Positions 53,376-61,030 of a stretch of DNA of 64,000 nucleotides are shown here, piece by piece (position 1 is the stretch's first letter; every line of letters starts with the position of its first letter). The stretch comes from Roseivivax sp. GX 12232 (GTDB lineage Bacteria; Pseudomonadota; Alphaproteobacteria; Rhodobacterales; Rhodobacteraceae), in contig NZ_JAJSEC010000001.1 in the NCBI RefSeq assembly GCF_021272185.1, forward strand, positions 744,001 through 808,000, written 5' to 3'. The notes beneath the pieces were generated by a model, which did no database searches, was not told where the DNA came from, and was given only the letters and a program-made list of their open reading frames with translations. Both the position numbers and the translations under genes were made by a program.

Positions 53376-53390
53376 TTAAGCGCCCGGTAA
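53376..53390. promoter_or_regulatory. Near-consensus CtrA box upstream of the EAL gene
   Basis: TTAA-GCGCCCG-GTAA differs at one position from TTAA-N7-TTAA. It lies about 165 bases before the EAL-domain start, on the far side of the rpsD promoter. Confidence 0.35.
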
Positions 53391-53554
53391 GGCGCGCGGA
53401 GGCAGGATATGCGCGGGTCCGTTCCGCCGCCCCGGTGCCGGGGGTGATGCGGGGGGTGGGCCCCTGGTGGGGGCCGGTTCGCGGTGCCCTGCCCGTCACC
53501 GCCATCCGGGCCGCCGCCGGGTGGCCTTTGTAAAGGAGATGCGCCCTGCGATCC

Positions 53555-54430
53555 ATGCGCCCCCTGCCGCCGGAGGATGCGGTGCGCCACGGGCCGGGTG
53601 ACCGGCCCCCGCGCGATCCCGCGCCGCCGCCCGACCCCGAGGCCCCGCGCAACGCGCTCGACGCGCTGGCGCGGCTGCACAGCCACGAGGCCCCGCGCAC
53701 CGCCGCCGCCGCGATCCGCACGCGGCAGGTGCAGCTGGCCTATCAGCCGATCGTGCAGGCCCGCGACGCCGAGAAGGTGGCCTTCCACGAAGGGCTGGCC
53801 CGGGTCTTCGACCCGCAGGGCCGAATCATTCCTGCCCGCGATTTCATCACCGAGATCGAGGAGGAAGAGGCCGGCCGCCTGCTCGACTGCCTGGCATTGG
53901 GAAAGGGACTGCGGGTGCTGGCGCGGCACCGGGGCATCCGGCTGTCGCTGAACCTCTCGGCCCGCTCCATCGGCTTTCAGAAATACACCACGCTGCTGTC
54001 GCAGGCGCTGACCGCCGATCCCGGCATCGCCGAGCGGCTGATCCTCGAGGTGACCGAGGAATCGGCCCTGCGCCTGCCCGAGCTGGTCACCGACTTCATG
54101 CGGCACTACGGGGCCGAAGGGGTGAGCTTCGCGCTCGACAATTTCGGCGCGGGGCCGACCAACCTGCGCACGCTGACACGCTTTCCCTTCGACATCCTGA
54201 AGATCGACGGCGGCATCATGCGCGGGCTCAGCGAAGAGGGCGAGAAACAGGTGCTCCTGCGCGCCGTGCTGGCGCTCGCGCGCGAGCTGGACGTCTTCAC
54301 CATCGCCCAGGGCATCGAGAGCCAGCCCGACGCCGAGCTTGCCGCCGAGGCCGGGGTCGACTGCCTGCAGGGCTATTTCTACGCCGCCCCGACGCTGACC
54401 CCGCCCTGGCAGCCGCCGGGGGCGGGCTGA
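53555..54430 (+). CDS. EAL-domain protein with altered catalytic motifs
   Basis: A 291-residue cytosolic protein. A Pro/Arg-rich N-terminus (1-45) precedes an EAL domain (about 57-285). The signature EAL reads EGL (FHEGLARV), the usual DDFGTG reads DNFGAG, and the AEGVE stretch reads AQGIES; the ExTE (LEVTEES) and the lysine (ILKIDGG) remain. Loss of the second aspartate and of AEG's glutamate suggests that cyclic-di-GMP is bound or sensed more than hydrolysed. The AGGAG upstream is 15 or more bases from this ATG, so the exact start is uncertain. Confidence 0.8.
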   Translation: MRPLPPEDAVRHGPGDRPPRDPAPPPDPEAPRNALDALARLHSHEAPRTAAAAIRTRQVQLAYQPIVQARDAEKVAFHEGLARVFDPQGRIIPARDFITEIEEEEAGRLLDCLALGKGLRVLARHRGIRLSLNLSARSIGFQKYTTLLSQALTADPGIAERLILEVTEESALRLPELVTDFMRHYGAEGVSFALDNFGAGPTNLRTLTRFPFDILKIDGGIMRGLSEEGEKQVLLRAVLALARELDVFTIAQGIESQPDAELAAEAGVDCLQGYFYAAPTLTPPWQPPGAG

Positions 54431-54838
54431 GGCGGGACGAGGCGGCAGCCGCCTCGGGCGCAGCGACGCCGCCGCCTTTCGCGCACACACTAAAGCGGGT
54501 CTCGATGCAGCCGCCGGGCGCGGGATGAGGAGCGGGTCGCGGCCGAGCCGCTCCCGGCACGACACCGCGGCAGCGCCCACTCGCCCGGGCATCACGGCAG
54601 CCCCAACTCAAGCCCGCATGGGGCGCGCCCCAACTCACGCCCGCATCAGCGTCGCTCACCACCCCCGCAGGCAACACGCGCGCCCACCGCGCGCGCAGGC
54701 ATCCCGGCCAACCCCACTCGCGCACGCCACAGGACCGGCTCCGATATTGCCCGTTCCACTTGCATCCTTTACCACGGGCCCAAAGCGACGGGCCCGCCGC
54801 GATGCGGCCCCGCGCCAGTGCACGAGAGGAGACCGCAC
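54431..54838. other. Intergenic region before phaA with a 27-bp tandem repeat
   Basis: About 410 bases. Three 27-base units lie at 54573-54599, 54600-54626 and 54627-54653. The stretch 54740-54835 leads to the phaA ribosome site (AGAGGAGACC) and may contain the promoter. No gene is seen. Confidence 0.6.
54573..54653 (+). repeat. Three 27-bp tandem units
   Basis: Units two and three share GCCCCAACTCA(A/C)GCCCGCAT and unit one is degenerate (GCGCCCACTCGCCCGGGCAT). The spacing is exactly 27 bases. Confidence 0.6.
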
Positions 54839-56014
54839 ATGACCAACATCGTGATCGCGTCCGCCGCCCGCACCGCGGTGGGCAGCTTCAACGGCGCTTT
54901 CGCCGCCACCCCGGCCCACGATCTCGGCGCCGCGGTGCTCGAGGCGCTGGTCGCCCGCGCCGGCATCGACAAATCCGAGGTCTCCGAGACGATTCTCGGC
55001 CAGGTGCTGACCGCCGCCCAGGGCCAGAACCCCGCCCGCCAGGCGCATATCAACGCCGGCCTGCCGCAGGAAAGCGCGGCCTGGGGCATCAACCAGGTCT
55101 GCGGCTCGGGCCTGCGCGCCGTGGCGCTTGGCGCCCAGCACATCATGCTTGGCGATGCCGAGATCATCTGCGCCGGCGGCCAGGAAAGCATGTCGCTCTC
55201 GGCCCATGCCGCGCATCTGCGCTCGGGGCACAAGATGGGCGACGTGAAATACATCGACACGATGATCCGCGACGGCCTCTGGGACGCCTTCAACGGCTAC
55301 CACATGGGCAACACCGCCGAGAATGTCGCCGAGAAGTGGCAGATCGGCCGCGAGCAGCAGGACGAATTCGCCCTGGCCTCGCAGAACAAGGCCGAGGCCG
55401 CCCAGAAGGCCGGCAAGTTCGACGACGAGGTCGTGCCCTTCACCGTCAAGACCCGCAAGGGCGACATCGTGGTCGACAAGGATGAATACATCCGCCACGG
55501 CGCCACCATCGAGAACATGCAGAAGCTGCGCCCGGCCTTCGCCAAGGACGGCACGGTCACCGCGGGCAACGCCTCGGGCATCAACGACGGCGCCGCGGGC
55601 GCGCTCCTGATGTCGGCCGAGGCCGCCGAGAAGCGCGGCATCGAGCCGCTCGCGCGCATCGTCTCCTATGCGACCGCGGGCCTCGACCCGGCGATCATGG
55701 GCGTCGGCCCGATCCACGCCAGCCGCAAGGCGCTCGAGAAGGCGGGCTGGAAGCCCGAGGACCTCGACCTCGTGGAGGCCAACGAGGCCTTCGCCGCCCA
55801 GGCCTGCGCGGTGAACAAGGACATGGGCTGGGACCCCTCGATCGTGAACGTGAACGGCGGCGCCATCGCCATCGGCCACCCGATCGGCGCCTCCGGCGCG
55901 CGGGTCCTGAACACGCTGCTCTTCGAAATGAAGCGCCGCGGCGCCAAGAAGGGCCTCGCCACGCTCTGCATCGGCGGCGGCATGGGCGTCGCCATGTGCG
56001 TCGAGCGCCCGTAA
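54839..56014 (+). CDS. phaA: Acetyl-CoA C-acetyltransferase (beta-ketothiolase)
   Basis: A biosynthetic thiolase that condenses two acetyl-CoA to acetoacetyl-CoA, 391 residues, the usual length. The acylated cysteine is in [14 protein letters not shown], the His in [17 protein letters not shown], and the second Cys in [11 protein letters not shown]. With phaB 1 kb further on, it would feed poly-3-hydroxybutyrate synthesis. The start at 54839 has GAGGAGACC upstream. A terminator lies between it and the patatin-like gene. Confidence 0.95.
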   Translation: MTNIVIASAARTAVGSFNGAFAATPAHDLGAAVLEALVARAGIDKSEVSETILGQVLTAAQGQNPARQAHINAGLPQESAAWGINQVCGSGLRAVALGAQHIMLGDAEIICAGGQESMSLSAHAAHLRSGHKMGDVKYIDTMIRDGLWDAFNGYHMGNTAENVAEKWQIGREQQDEFALASQNKAEAAQKAGKFDDEVVPFTVKTRKGDIVVDKDEYIRHGATIENMQKLRPAFAKDGTVTAGNASGINDGAAGALLMSAEAAEKRGIEPLARIVSYATAGLDPAIMGVGPIHASRKALEKAGWKPEDLDLVEANEAFAAQACAVNKDMGWDPSIVNVNGGAIAIGHPIGASGARVLNTLLFEMKRRGAKKGLATLCIGGGMGVAMCVERP

Positions 56015-56030
56015 CGGCATAGCGGCGAAG

Positions 56031-56059
56031 AAGGCGGGGCCCGGACCCCGCCTTTTTTG
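56031..56059 (+). terminator. Rho-independent terminator of phaA
   Basis: GGCGGGG-CCCGGA-CCCCGCC followed by TTTTTTG, about 20 bases after the phaA stop. Confidence 0.9.
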
Positions 56060-56076
56060 TCTCTGCCGAGGCCGTC

Positions 56077-56919
56077 ATGCGCCAGGTGCTGCCCCATAGC
56101 CCCGACCAGATCGTCTTTTCAGGCGGCGGGCTGCGCTGTTTCTGGCAGGGCGGCTTCATGACCGAACTGGCCAGGGACCGGACGCTTGCGCCCGCGCGGG
56201 TCACCGGCGTCTCGGGCGGGGCGCTGGCCGGTGCGGCTTATCTCGGCGGAGTGGAGCATCACCTCCTCTCCGAGATGTGCGCGGCCTTCGCCGAACAGGA
56301 CAGCAATCTTGACCTCTTCCACAAGGGCGAGAGCGGCCTGACCCCGCATCAGACCATCTACTGCGAGGTGGTCGACCGGGTGCTCGACGATGAGGTCGCC
56401 CGCCGCATCGCCGAGGGCCCGCAGTTCCAGGTGCTGATCGCCCATCCGCCGCCGCATCTGCCGCCGATGATCTCGGGCGCGGCCATGACGCTGGCCTATG
56501 AGGCGGAATTGCACACGGTCAACGCCCCGCATTTCGGCTGGGCCGAGAAGCTCGGGCTCGACTACAGCCTGGTCGACGCCAATGCCGCCGCCCGCGCGGG
56601 CAAGCTCTCCGAGCTGGTCTGCGCCGCCGCGGTGATCCCGCCGGTCTTCGAGCCGCCGCTCTGGGACGGCCGCCCGGTGGTCGACGGCGGCATGGCCGAC
56701 CAGGCCCCCATGCCCGAACCCGACGAAGGCCGGACGATGATCCTGCTGACCCGCGCCTACCGAAGGCTGCCCGAGGATGCGAACCGCCATTACCTGCACC
56801 CGAGCGACGAGACGCCCGCCGACAAGATCGATTTCACCGACCCGCAGAAGCTGCGCGACACCTGGGCACAGGGCGCCAGCGATGCCCGGCGGCTGCTTGA
56901 CGGGGCAGGAGAGAAGTGA
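56077..56919 (+). CDS. Patatin-like phospholipase family protein
   Basis: A 280-residue serine hydrolase of the patatin type. Motifs: the oxyanion loop SGGGLRCFWQGGF, the nucleophile GVSGGALAG (GxSxG), and the catalytic aspartate in VVDGGMADQ (DGG). There is no signal peptide, so it acts in the cytosol on acyl esters, possibly phospholipids. It sits between phaA and phaB, and an action at the polymer granule surface is conceivable, but nothing in the sequence proves it. The ATG at 56077 has GAGG close upstream. Confidence 0.85.
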   Translation: MRQVLPHSPDQIVFSGGGLRCFWQGGFMTELARDRTLAPARVTGVSGGALAGAAYLGGVEHHLLSEMCAAFAEQDSNLDLFHKGESGLTPHQTIYCEVVDRVLDDEVARRIAEGPQFQVLIAHPPPHLPPMISGAAMTLAYEAELHTVNAPHFGWAEKLGLDYSLVDANAAARAGKLSELVCAAAVIPPVFEPPLWDGRPVVDGGMADQAPMPEPDEGRTMILLTRAYRRLPEDANRHYLHPSDETPADKIDFTDPQKLRDTWAQGASDARRLLDGAGEK

Positions 56920-56937
56920 TTTTCGTTAAGCAATAAA

Positions 56938-56966
56938 GTTGCGCATCAAGGGAGGTTCCGCGCAAC
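56938..56966. promoter_or_regulatory. Inverted repeat in the phaB leader
   Basis: GTTGCGC and GCGCAAC, perfect 7-base arms 15 bases apart, in the A/T-richer 80-base gap before phaB. It could be a regulator site or a leader hairpin; its proximity to phaB makes a PHB-responsive control site plausible. Confidence 0.4.
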
Positions 56967-57001
56967 AACAAGATAAGCACACGCGATAAAAGGAGGATTT
57001 C

Positions 57002-57724
57002 ATGGGACGTGTAGCAGTTGTAACCGGCGGCAGCCGGGGGATCGGGGCCGCCATTTCCAAGGCGCTCAAGGCCGAGGGCTATTCCGTGGCCGCGACCTAT
57101 GCCGGCAACGACGAGAAGGCCAAGGCCTTCACCGATGAGACCGGGATCAAGACCTACAAGTGGGACGTGGCCGATTACGACAGCTCCAAGGCCGGGCTGG
57201 CCCAGGTCGAGGCCGACCTCGGCCCGATCGAGGTGGTGGTCGCCAATGCCGGCATCACCCGGGACGCGCCCTTCCACAAGATGACGCCCGAGCAGTGGCA
57301 CCAGGTCATCGACACCAACCTGACCGGCGTCTTCAACACCGTACACCCGATCTGGCCGGGCATGCGCGAGCGCGGCTTCGGGCGGATCATCGTGATCTCC
57401 TCGATCAATGGGCAGAAAGGCCAGTTCGCCCAGGTGAACTACGCCGCGACCAAGGCCGGCGACCTCGGCATCGTGAAAAGCCTCGCCCAGGAAGGCGCGG
57501 GCAAGGGCATCACCGCCAATGCGATCTGCCCGGGCTATATTGCGACCGAGATGGTCATGGCGGTGCCCGAGAAGGTGCGCGACGCGATCATCGGCCAGAT
57601 CCCGACCGGCCGCCTCGGCGAGCCCGAGGAAATCGCGCGCTGCGTGACCTTCCTGGCCTCCGAGGATTCGCAGTTCATCAACGGCTCGACGATCTCGGCC
57701 AACGGCGGGCAGTTCTTCGTCTGA
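57002..57724 (+). CDS. phaB: Acetoacetyl-CoA reductase
   Basis: A short-chain dehydrogenase that reduces acetoacetyl-CoA to (R)-3-hydroxybutyryl-CoA with NADPH, the second step of PHB synthesis. The 240-residue protein has the cofactor loop TGGSRGIGAAI, NAGITRD, and the catalytic VNYAATKAG (YxxxK) with the serine in VISSINGQKGQFAQ, which is characteristic of PhaB. It has a textbook ribosome site (AAAAGGAGGATTTC) and a terminator behind it. Confidence 0.95.
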   Translation: MGRVAVVTGGSRGIGAAISKALKAEGYSVAATYAGNDEKAKAFTDETGIKTYKWDVADYDSSKAGLAQVEADLGPIEVVVANAGITRDAPFHKMTPEQWHQVIDTNLTGVFNTVHPIWPGMRERGFGRIIVISSINGQKGQFAQVNYAATKAGDLGIVKSLAQEGAGKGITANAICPGYIATEMVMAVPEKVRDAIIGQIPTGRLGEPEEIARCVTFLASEDSQFINGSTISANGGQFFV

Positions 57725-57748
57725 TCGCCGGCGCCTTGTCCGGCTTGA

Positions 57749-57779
57749 GAGGGCGCGTCCGCCGGGCGCGCCCTTTTTG
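57749..57779 (+). terminator. Rho-independent terminator of phaB
   Basis: AGAGGGCGCG...GGGCGCGCCC followed by TTTTT, 25 bases after the phaB stop. Confidence 0.85.
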
Positions 57780-57898
57780 CTTGGCGCGAAACGCAGGGCA
57801 AGTTCTGTTCACCCGCGCACCATCATGGTGAGCGCCCGCCGGTTATCCGCCCTCATGCACAGCGCTATATCTGCCCCAAGACCAGATGGAGACCCAGC

Positions 57899-58831
57899 AT
57901 GATCAAGGAAATCAACGGGCTGCACCACGTCACCTCGCTGGCGTCCGATGCCCAGACCAACAATGACTTCTTCACCCGCACCCTCGGGCTGCGCCGGGTC
58001 AAGAAGACGGTGAATTTCGACGCGCCCGAGGTCTATCACCTCTATTACGGCGACGCCGAAGGCACGCCGGGCACGGTGATGACCTATTTCCCCTTCCAGG
58101 GCGCGCGGCGCGGCAAGGCCGGCACCGGCGAGGTGGGGACCACCGTGTTTTCGGTGCCGAAGGGCGCCCTGCCCTACTGGGAGAGCCGCCTGACCGAGGC
58201 CGGAACCGCCAACCTGACCCGCGACAACCGCTTCGGCGCGGCGCGGCTGCGGTTTTCCGGCCCCGACGGCGACGGCTTCGCCCTGACCGAGACCGAGGAC
58301 GACCCCCGCGCCCCCTGGACCGGCGGCGGCGTGCCCGAGGAGGCGGCGATCCGTGGCTTCCACTCCACCGACATGCGGCTTGCCGACCCCGGCGCCACGG
58401 CCGAGCTCTTGCGCTTCATGGGCTACGAGGAGGCCGACACCCAGGGCGAGGTGACGCGCTTTCACGTGCCTGGCGGCAATGCGGCCAATGTCATCGACCT
58501 GACCCGGGTCAACGCCCCCATGGCGGACCAGGGCGCGGGCTCGGTGCACCACGTGGCCTTCGCGGTCGAGGACCGCGCGGCGCAGCTTTCGGTGCGCAAG
58601 GCGCTGATGGACACCGGCTACCAGGTCACCCCGGTGATCGACCGCGACTACTTCTGGGCGATCTACTTCCGCACCCCGGGCGGCGTGCTCTTCGAGGTGG
58701 CCACCAACGAGCCGGGCTTCGACCGCGACGAGGACAGCGCGCATCTCGGCCAGGCGCTGAAGCTGCCGAGCCAGCACGAACACCTGCGCGAGATCCTCGA
58801 GGCGCGCTACCTGGAGCCGATCCGTGACTGA
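57899..58831 (+). CDS. Ring-cleaving dioxygenase of the glyoxalase (VOC) fold
   Basis: A 310-residue protein of two VOC domains in the MhqO/LinE-like group of hydroquinone-type dioxygenases. The metal positions appear as LHHVTSLASDAQTN (His at residues 9-10), SVHHVAFAVED, and the Glu in GGVLFEVATNEPGF. In Bacillus such enzymes belong to the quinone-stress mhq operon together with an MhqD hydrolase, and here an alpha/beta hydrolase overlaps it by eight bases. The substrate is inferred, not proved. Confidence 0.85.
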   Translation: MIKEINGLHHVTSLASDAQTNNDFFTRTLGLRRVKKTVNFDAPEVYHLYYGDAEGTPGTVMTYFPFQGARRGKAGTGEVGTTVFSVPKGALPYWESRLTEAGTANLTRDNRFGAARLRFSGPDGDGFALTETEDDPRAPWTGGGVPEEAAIRGFHSTDMRLADPGATAELLRFMGYEEADTQGEVTRFHVPGGNAANVIDLTRVNAPMADQGAGSVHHVAFAVEDRAAQLSVRKALMDTGYQVTPVIDRDYFWAIYFRTPGGVLFEVATNEPGFDRDEDSAHLGQALKLPSQHEHLREILEARYLEPIRD

Positions 58832-59429
58832 TCCCGCCTATCATTACGCCGAGACCGAGGGCGCCCCCGGGCGCCCCCTGGTCTTCACCTTCCACGGCAC
58901 CGGCGGCAGCGAGGCGCAGTTCCACCGCATCGCCTCGGACCTGGTGCCCGGAGCGCATGTGATCTCGCCCCGGGGCGATGTCTCGGAGATGGGCGCGCTG
59001 CGCTATTTCCGCCGCCGGGGCGAAGGGCGCTACGACATGGAGGACCTGGCCCGGCGTCGCGCGGTGATGGGCGAGTTCCTCGCCGCCCAGAAGGCGCGGG
59101 TCGGGGCGTCGCGGGTGATCGGCCTGGGTTATTCCAACGGCGCCAATATCGCCGCGGCGGTGGCCTTCGAGATGCCGGAGCTCTTCACCGACCTGGCGCT
59201 CCTGCACCCGCTGATCCCCTGGGAGCCCGCGCCGGAACCGCGGCTCGCTGCCCTTCGCGTGCTGATCACCGCAGGACGGCGCGACCCGATCTGCCCGCCG
59301 GATCTGACCGAGGCGCTGACCGGCTACCTGGCCGCGCAAGGATCCCCGGTCGAGACGCATTGGCACCCGGGCGGGCATGAGATCGCGCAAAGTGAAGTCA
59401 CGGCGCTGAGCGCCTTCCTGGCCGACTAA
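58824..59429 (+). CDS. Alpha/beta-hydrolase of the phospholipase/carboxylesterase type (MhqD-like)
   Basis: A 201-residue serine hydrolase. The nucleophile lies in GLGYSNGANIAAA (GYSNG), the histidine in HPGGHEI near the C-terminus, and the likely acid in TAGRRDPIC. This pattern is that of the MhqD/YodD carboxylesterases. It starts with GTG inside the last codons of the dioxygenase gene, so the pair is translationally coupled. It may handle products or toxic quinone adducts. A terminator follows 20 bases after the stop. Confidence 0.85.
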   Translation: MTDPAYHYAETEGAPGRPLVFTFHGTGGSEAQFHRIASDLVPGAHVISPRGDVSEMGALRYFRRRGEGRYDMEDLARRRAVMGEFLAAQKARVGASRVIGLGYSNGANIAAAVAFEMPELFTDLALLHPLIPWEPAPEPRLAALRVLITAGRRDPICPPDLTEALTGYLAAQGSPVETHWHPGGHEIAQSEVTALSAFLAD

Positions 59430-59448
59430 GCGGCCCGCGCGCGGAATA

Positions 59449-59498
59449 AAAAACGCCCCCGGAGGCTCGGCCCAGGGCCGTCGCTTCGGGGGCGTTTC
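59449..59498 (+). terminator. Terminator of the dioxygenase-hydrolase pair
   Basis: AAAAACGCCCCCG...CGGGGGCGTTTC with an inner GGCTCGGC...GCCGTCGC structure. It is close to symmetrical and may also end the small minus-strand ORF that comes from the other side. Confidence 0.8.
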
Positions 59499-59542
59499 GC
59501 ATCTGCGCGCGGGTCGTCGGGCGGGCCAGCCGCCTGCGGCCC

Positions 59543-59653
59543 CTAGCGGCGCGCAAACAGCGCGGACCAGAGCGCCGCAACCGCGGCGCCCCGGGCGTCA
59601 TGGGCACGCCGGATCGCGGCGCGATGTCGTCTGTCGATGGGCGATTCCAACAT
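59543..59653 (-). CDS. Very small basic protein divergent from the LysR gene
   Basis: A 36-codon ORF, MLESPIDRRHRAAIRRAHDARG...WSALFARR, very rich in Arg and Ala and probably one or two helices. The start is supported by AAAGGAGCAAGCC directly upstream, which is the best reason to accept it. LysR genes of this type are often found divergent from tiny basic proteins in Rhodobacterales (compare DUF1127). A terminator-like hairpin lies 45 bases beyond the stop. No family is assigned. Confidence 0.6.
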   Translation of the reverse strand: MLESPIDRRHRAAIRRAHDARGAAVAALWSALFARR

Positions 59654-59691
59654 GGCTTGCTCCTTTCGCATCGAAAAATTCTTGACCTCCT

Positions 59692-59713
59692 CTCATATGG
59701 ACCTTGCCATGAG
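59692..59713. promoter_or_regulatory. LysR-type operator candidate
   Basis: CTCAT-ATGGACCTTGCC-ATGAG, short dyad arms in the intergenic region between the small ORF and the LysR gene, where autoregulating LysR proteins bind. A TTGACC -35-like element lies just before it at 59682. Confidence 0.4.
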
Positions 59714-59764
59714 CGCCGACAAACGAGAGGTTTTAGCCTATCAGTTAAGAATATCTTGTGTGAT

Positions 59765-60706
59765 ATGCCCGACCGCCTTCCGCCCCTGACCGCCCTGCGC
59801 GCCTTCGACGCCGCGGCGCGGCATCTTTCCTTTGCCAAGGCGGCGGAGGAGCTGAACGTCACGCCCGCGGCTTTGTCCTTTCAGATCAAGTCACTGGAGG
59901 AACACCTGGGCCGCCCGCTCTTCCGCAGGCTCAACCGCGCGGTGGAACTGACCGAGGCCGGCCGCACCCTCGCCCCCGGCGCGGCGCGCGGCTTCGAGAC
60001 CCTGCAGGGCGCCTGGCAGGAGACCCGGCGGCTGGGCGATGCGCGCACGCTGACCGTCACCGCCGGCCCCGCCTTCACCGCGAAATGGCTCGCCCCGCGC
60101 ATGTTCGACTTCGCCCAGGCCCACCCCGAGATCGAGATGCGCTTCTCCGCGACCCTGCGCCCGCTGTCCTTCGACCGCGACGAAGTCGACGTGGCGATCC
60201 GCTTCGGCCAGCCCGGCAAGCCCGATCCCGCGCTTTTCGAGGCGCCGCTTCTGCGCGACCTGATGACGCCGATGATGGGCCCGGCGCTGGCCGCGCGTTT
60301 CCCGACGCCCGAGAGCCTTCTGGAGGCGCCGCTGGTCTTCGACGACAGCATCGCCTTTCTCGGCGACCGCGCGAGCTGGCACCGCTGGTTCGCAGCGGCG
60401 GGCATCGAGGCCGACCCGACGCCGGTCGCGCGCTTCGACCAGGCCGACCACGCGGTCGACATGGCGCTGACGGGGCAAGGGGTGATCCTGGGCCGCACCG
60501 GCATCGCCGCGCAGGAACTGCGCGCGGGCCAGCTGGTCGCGCCCTTCGCCACCGCGCTCGATCCCGGCGCGATCTTTCGGTTTCTCTGTCGGAAGGGCGC
60601 CGAGTCGCGCCCGCAGATAGCCGCTTTCCGGACCTGGATCGAAGACGAGGTCCGGAAAGTCGAGGCCGCGCTACGCGAGTTCGAGGTTCACGACACGCGC
60701 GACTGA
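59765..60706 (+). CDS. LysR-family regulator, GcvA-like
   Basis: A 313-residue transcription factor. The N-terminal HTH reads LPPLTALRAFDAAARHLSFAKAAEELNVTPAALSFQIKSLEEHLGRPLFRR, the exact pattern of GcvA-like LysR proteins (start at 59765); the effector domain follows from about residue 90 with DVAIRFGQPGKPD. The specific ligand is unknown. The neighbouring 36-codon ORF on the other strand is its likely target. There is no strong ribosome site in front of the ATG. Confidence 0.92.
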   Translation: MPDRLPPLTALRAFDAAARHLSFAKAAEELNVTPAALSFQIKSLEEHLGRPLFRRLNRAVELTEAGRTLAPGAARGFETLQGAWQETRRLGDARTLTVTAGPAFTAKWLAPRMFDFAQAHPEIEMRFSATLRPLSFDRDEVDVAIRFGQPGKPDPALFEAPLLRDLMTPMMGPALAARFPTPESLLEAPLVFDDSIAFLGDRASWHRWFAAAGIEADPTPVARFDQADHAVDMALTGQGVILGRTGIAAQELRAGQLVAPFATALDPGAIFRFLCRKGAESRPQIAAFRTWIEDEVRKVEAALREFEVHDTRD

Positions 60707-60743
60707 CGGCACCGGCGCGACGGCCGGTGCCGGATGCCTGGCA

Positions 60744-60920
60744 TCAGTGCATCGTGCCTGCGGACAGGCGCGAAATCTCCTCCTTGAGTCGCAGCTTCTG
60801 CTTCTTGAGCTCGGACACACGCAGACCGTCCGCACTTGGGGACTTCTGGGCCTCTTCGACCTTGCTGGACAGCATCGCATGCTTCTTCTTCAGCTCGGAC
60901 AGATGCGAACTCAGGCTCAT
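60744..60920 (-). CDS. DUF465 (YdcH family) small coiled-coil protein
   Basis: A 58-residue protein that is helical throughout: MSLSSHLSELKKKHAMLSSKVEEAQ and VSELKKQKLRLKEEISRLS, a pattern typical of DUF465/YdcH. Function unknown. The start at 60920 has GAAGGAGG seven bases upstream; earlier ATGs give a longer form without support. It lies convergent to the LysR gene, 37 bases from its stop. Confidence 0.9.
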   Translation of the reverse strand: MSLSSHLSELKKKHAMLSSKVEEAQKSPSADGLRVSELKKQKLRLKEEISRLSAGTMH

Positions 60921-61030
60921 GTGGACCTCCTTCAATGCGTGTGGGAACTGAAAGTTCAGCACAGAAGAGGTAATAAGTCACGCTGCAGGCGCAAAATCAG
61001 GAAAGCAAAATTGCGCCGATTGTAACTTTC

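Larger units (their letters stand above)
53181..53554. other. Divergent region between rpsD and the EAL-domain gene
   Basis: About 370 bases. They hold the rpsD leader of roughly 140 bases with several short self-complementary stretches, the rpsD promoter, a near-CtrA box (53376-53390), and G-rich sequence up to the EAL gene. No gene is seen. Confidence 0.6.
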
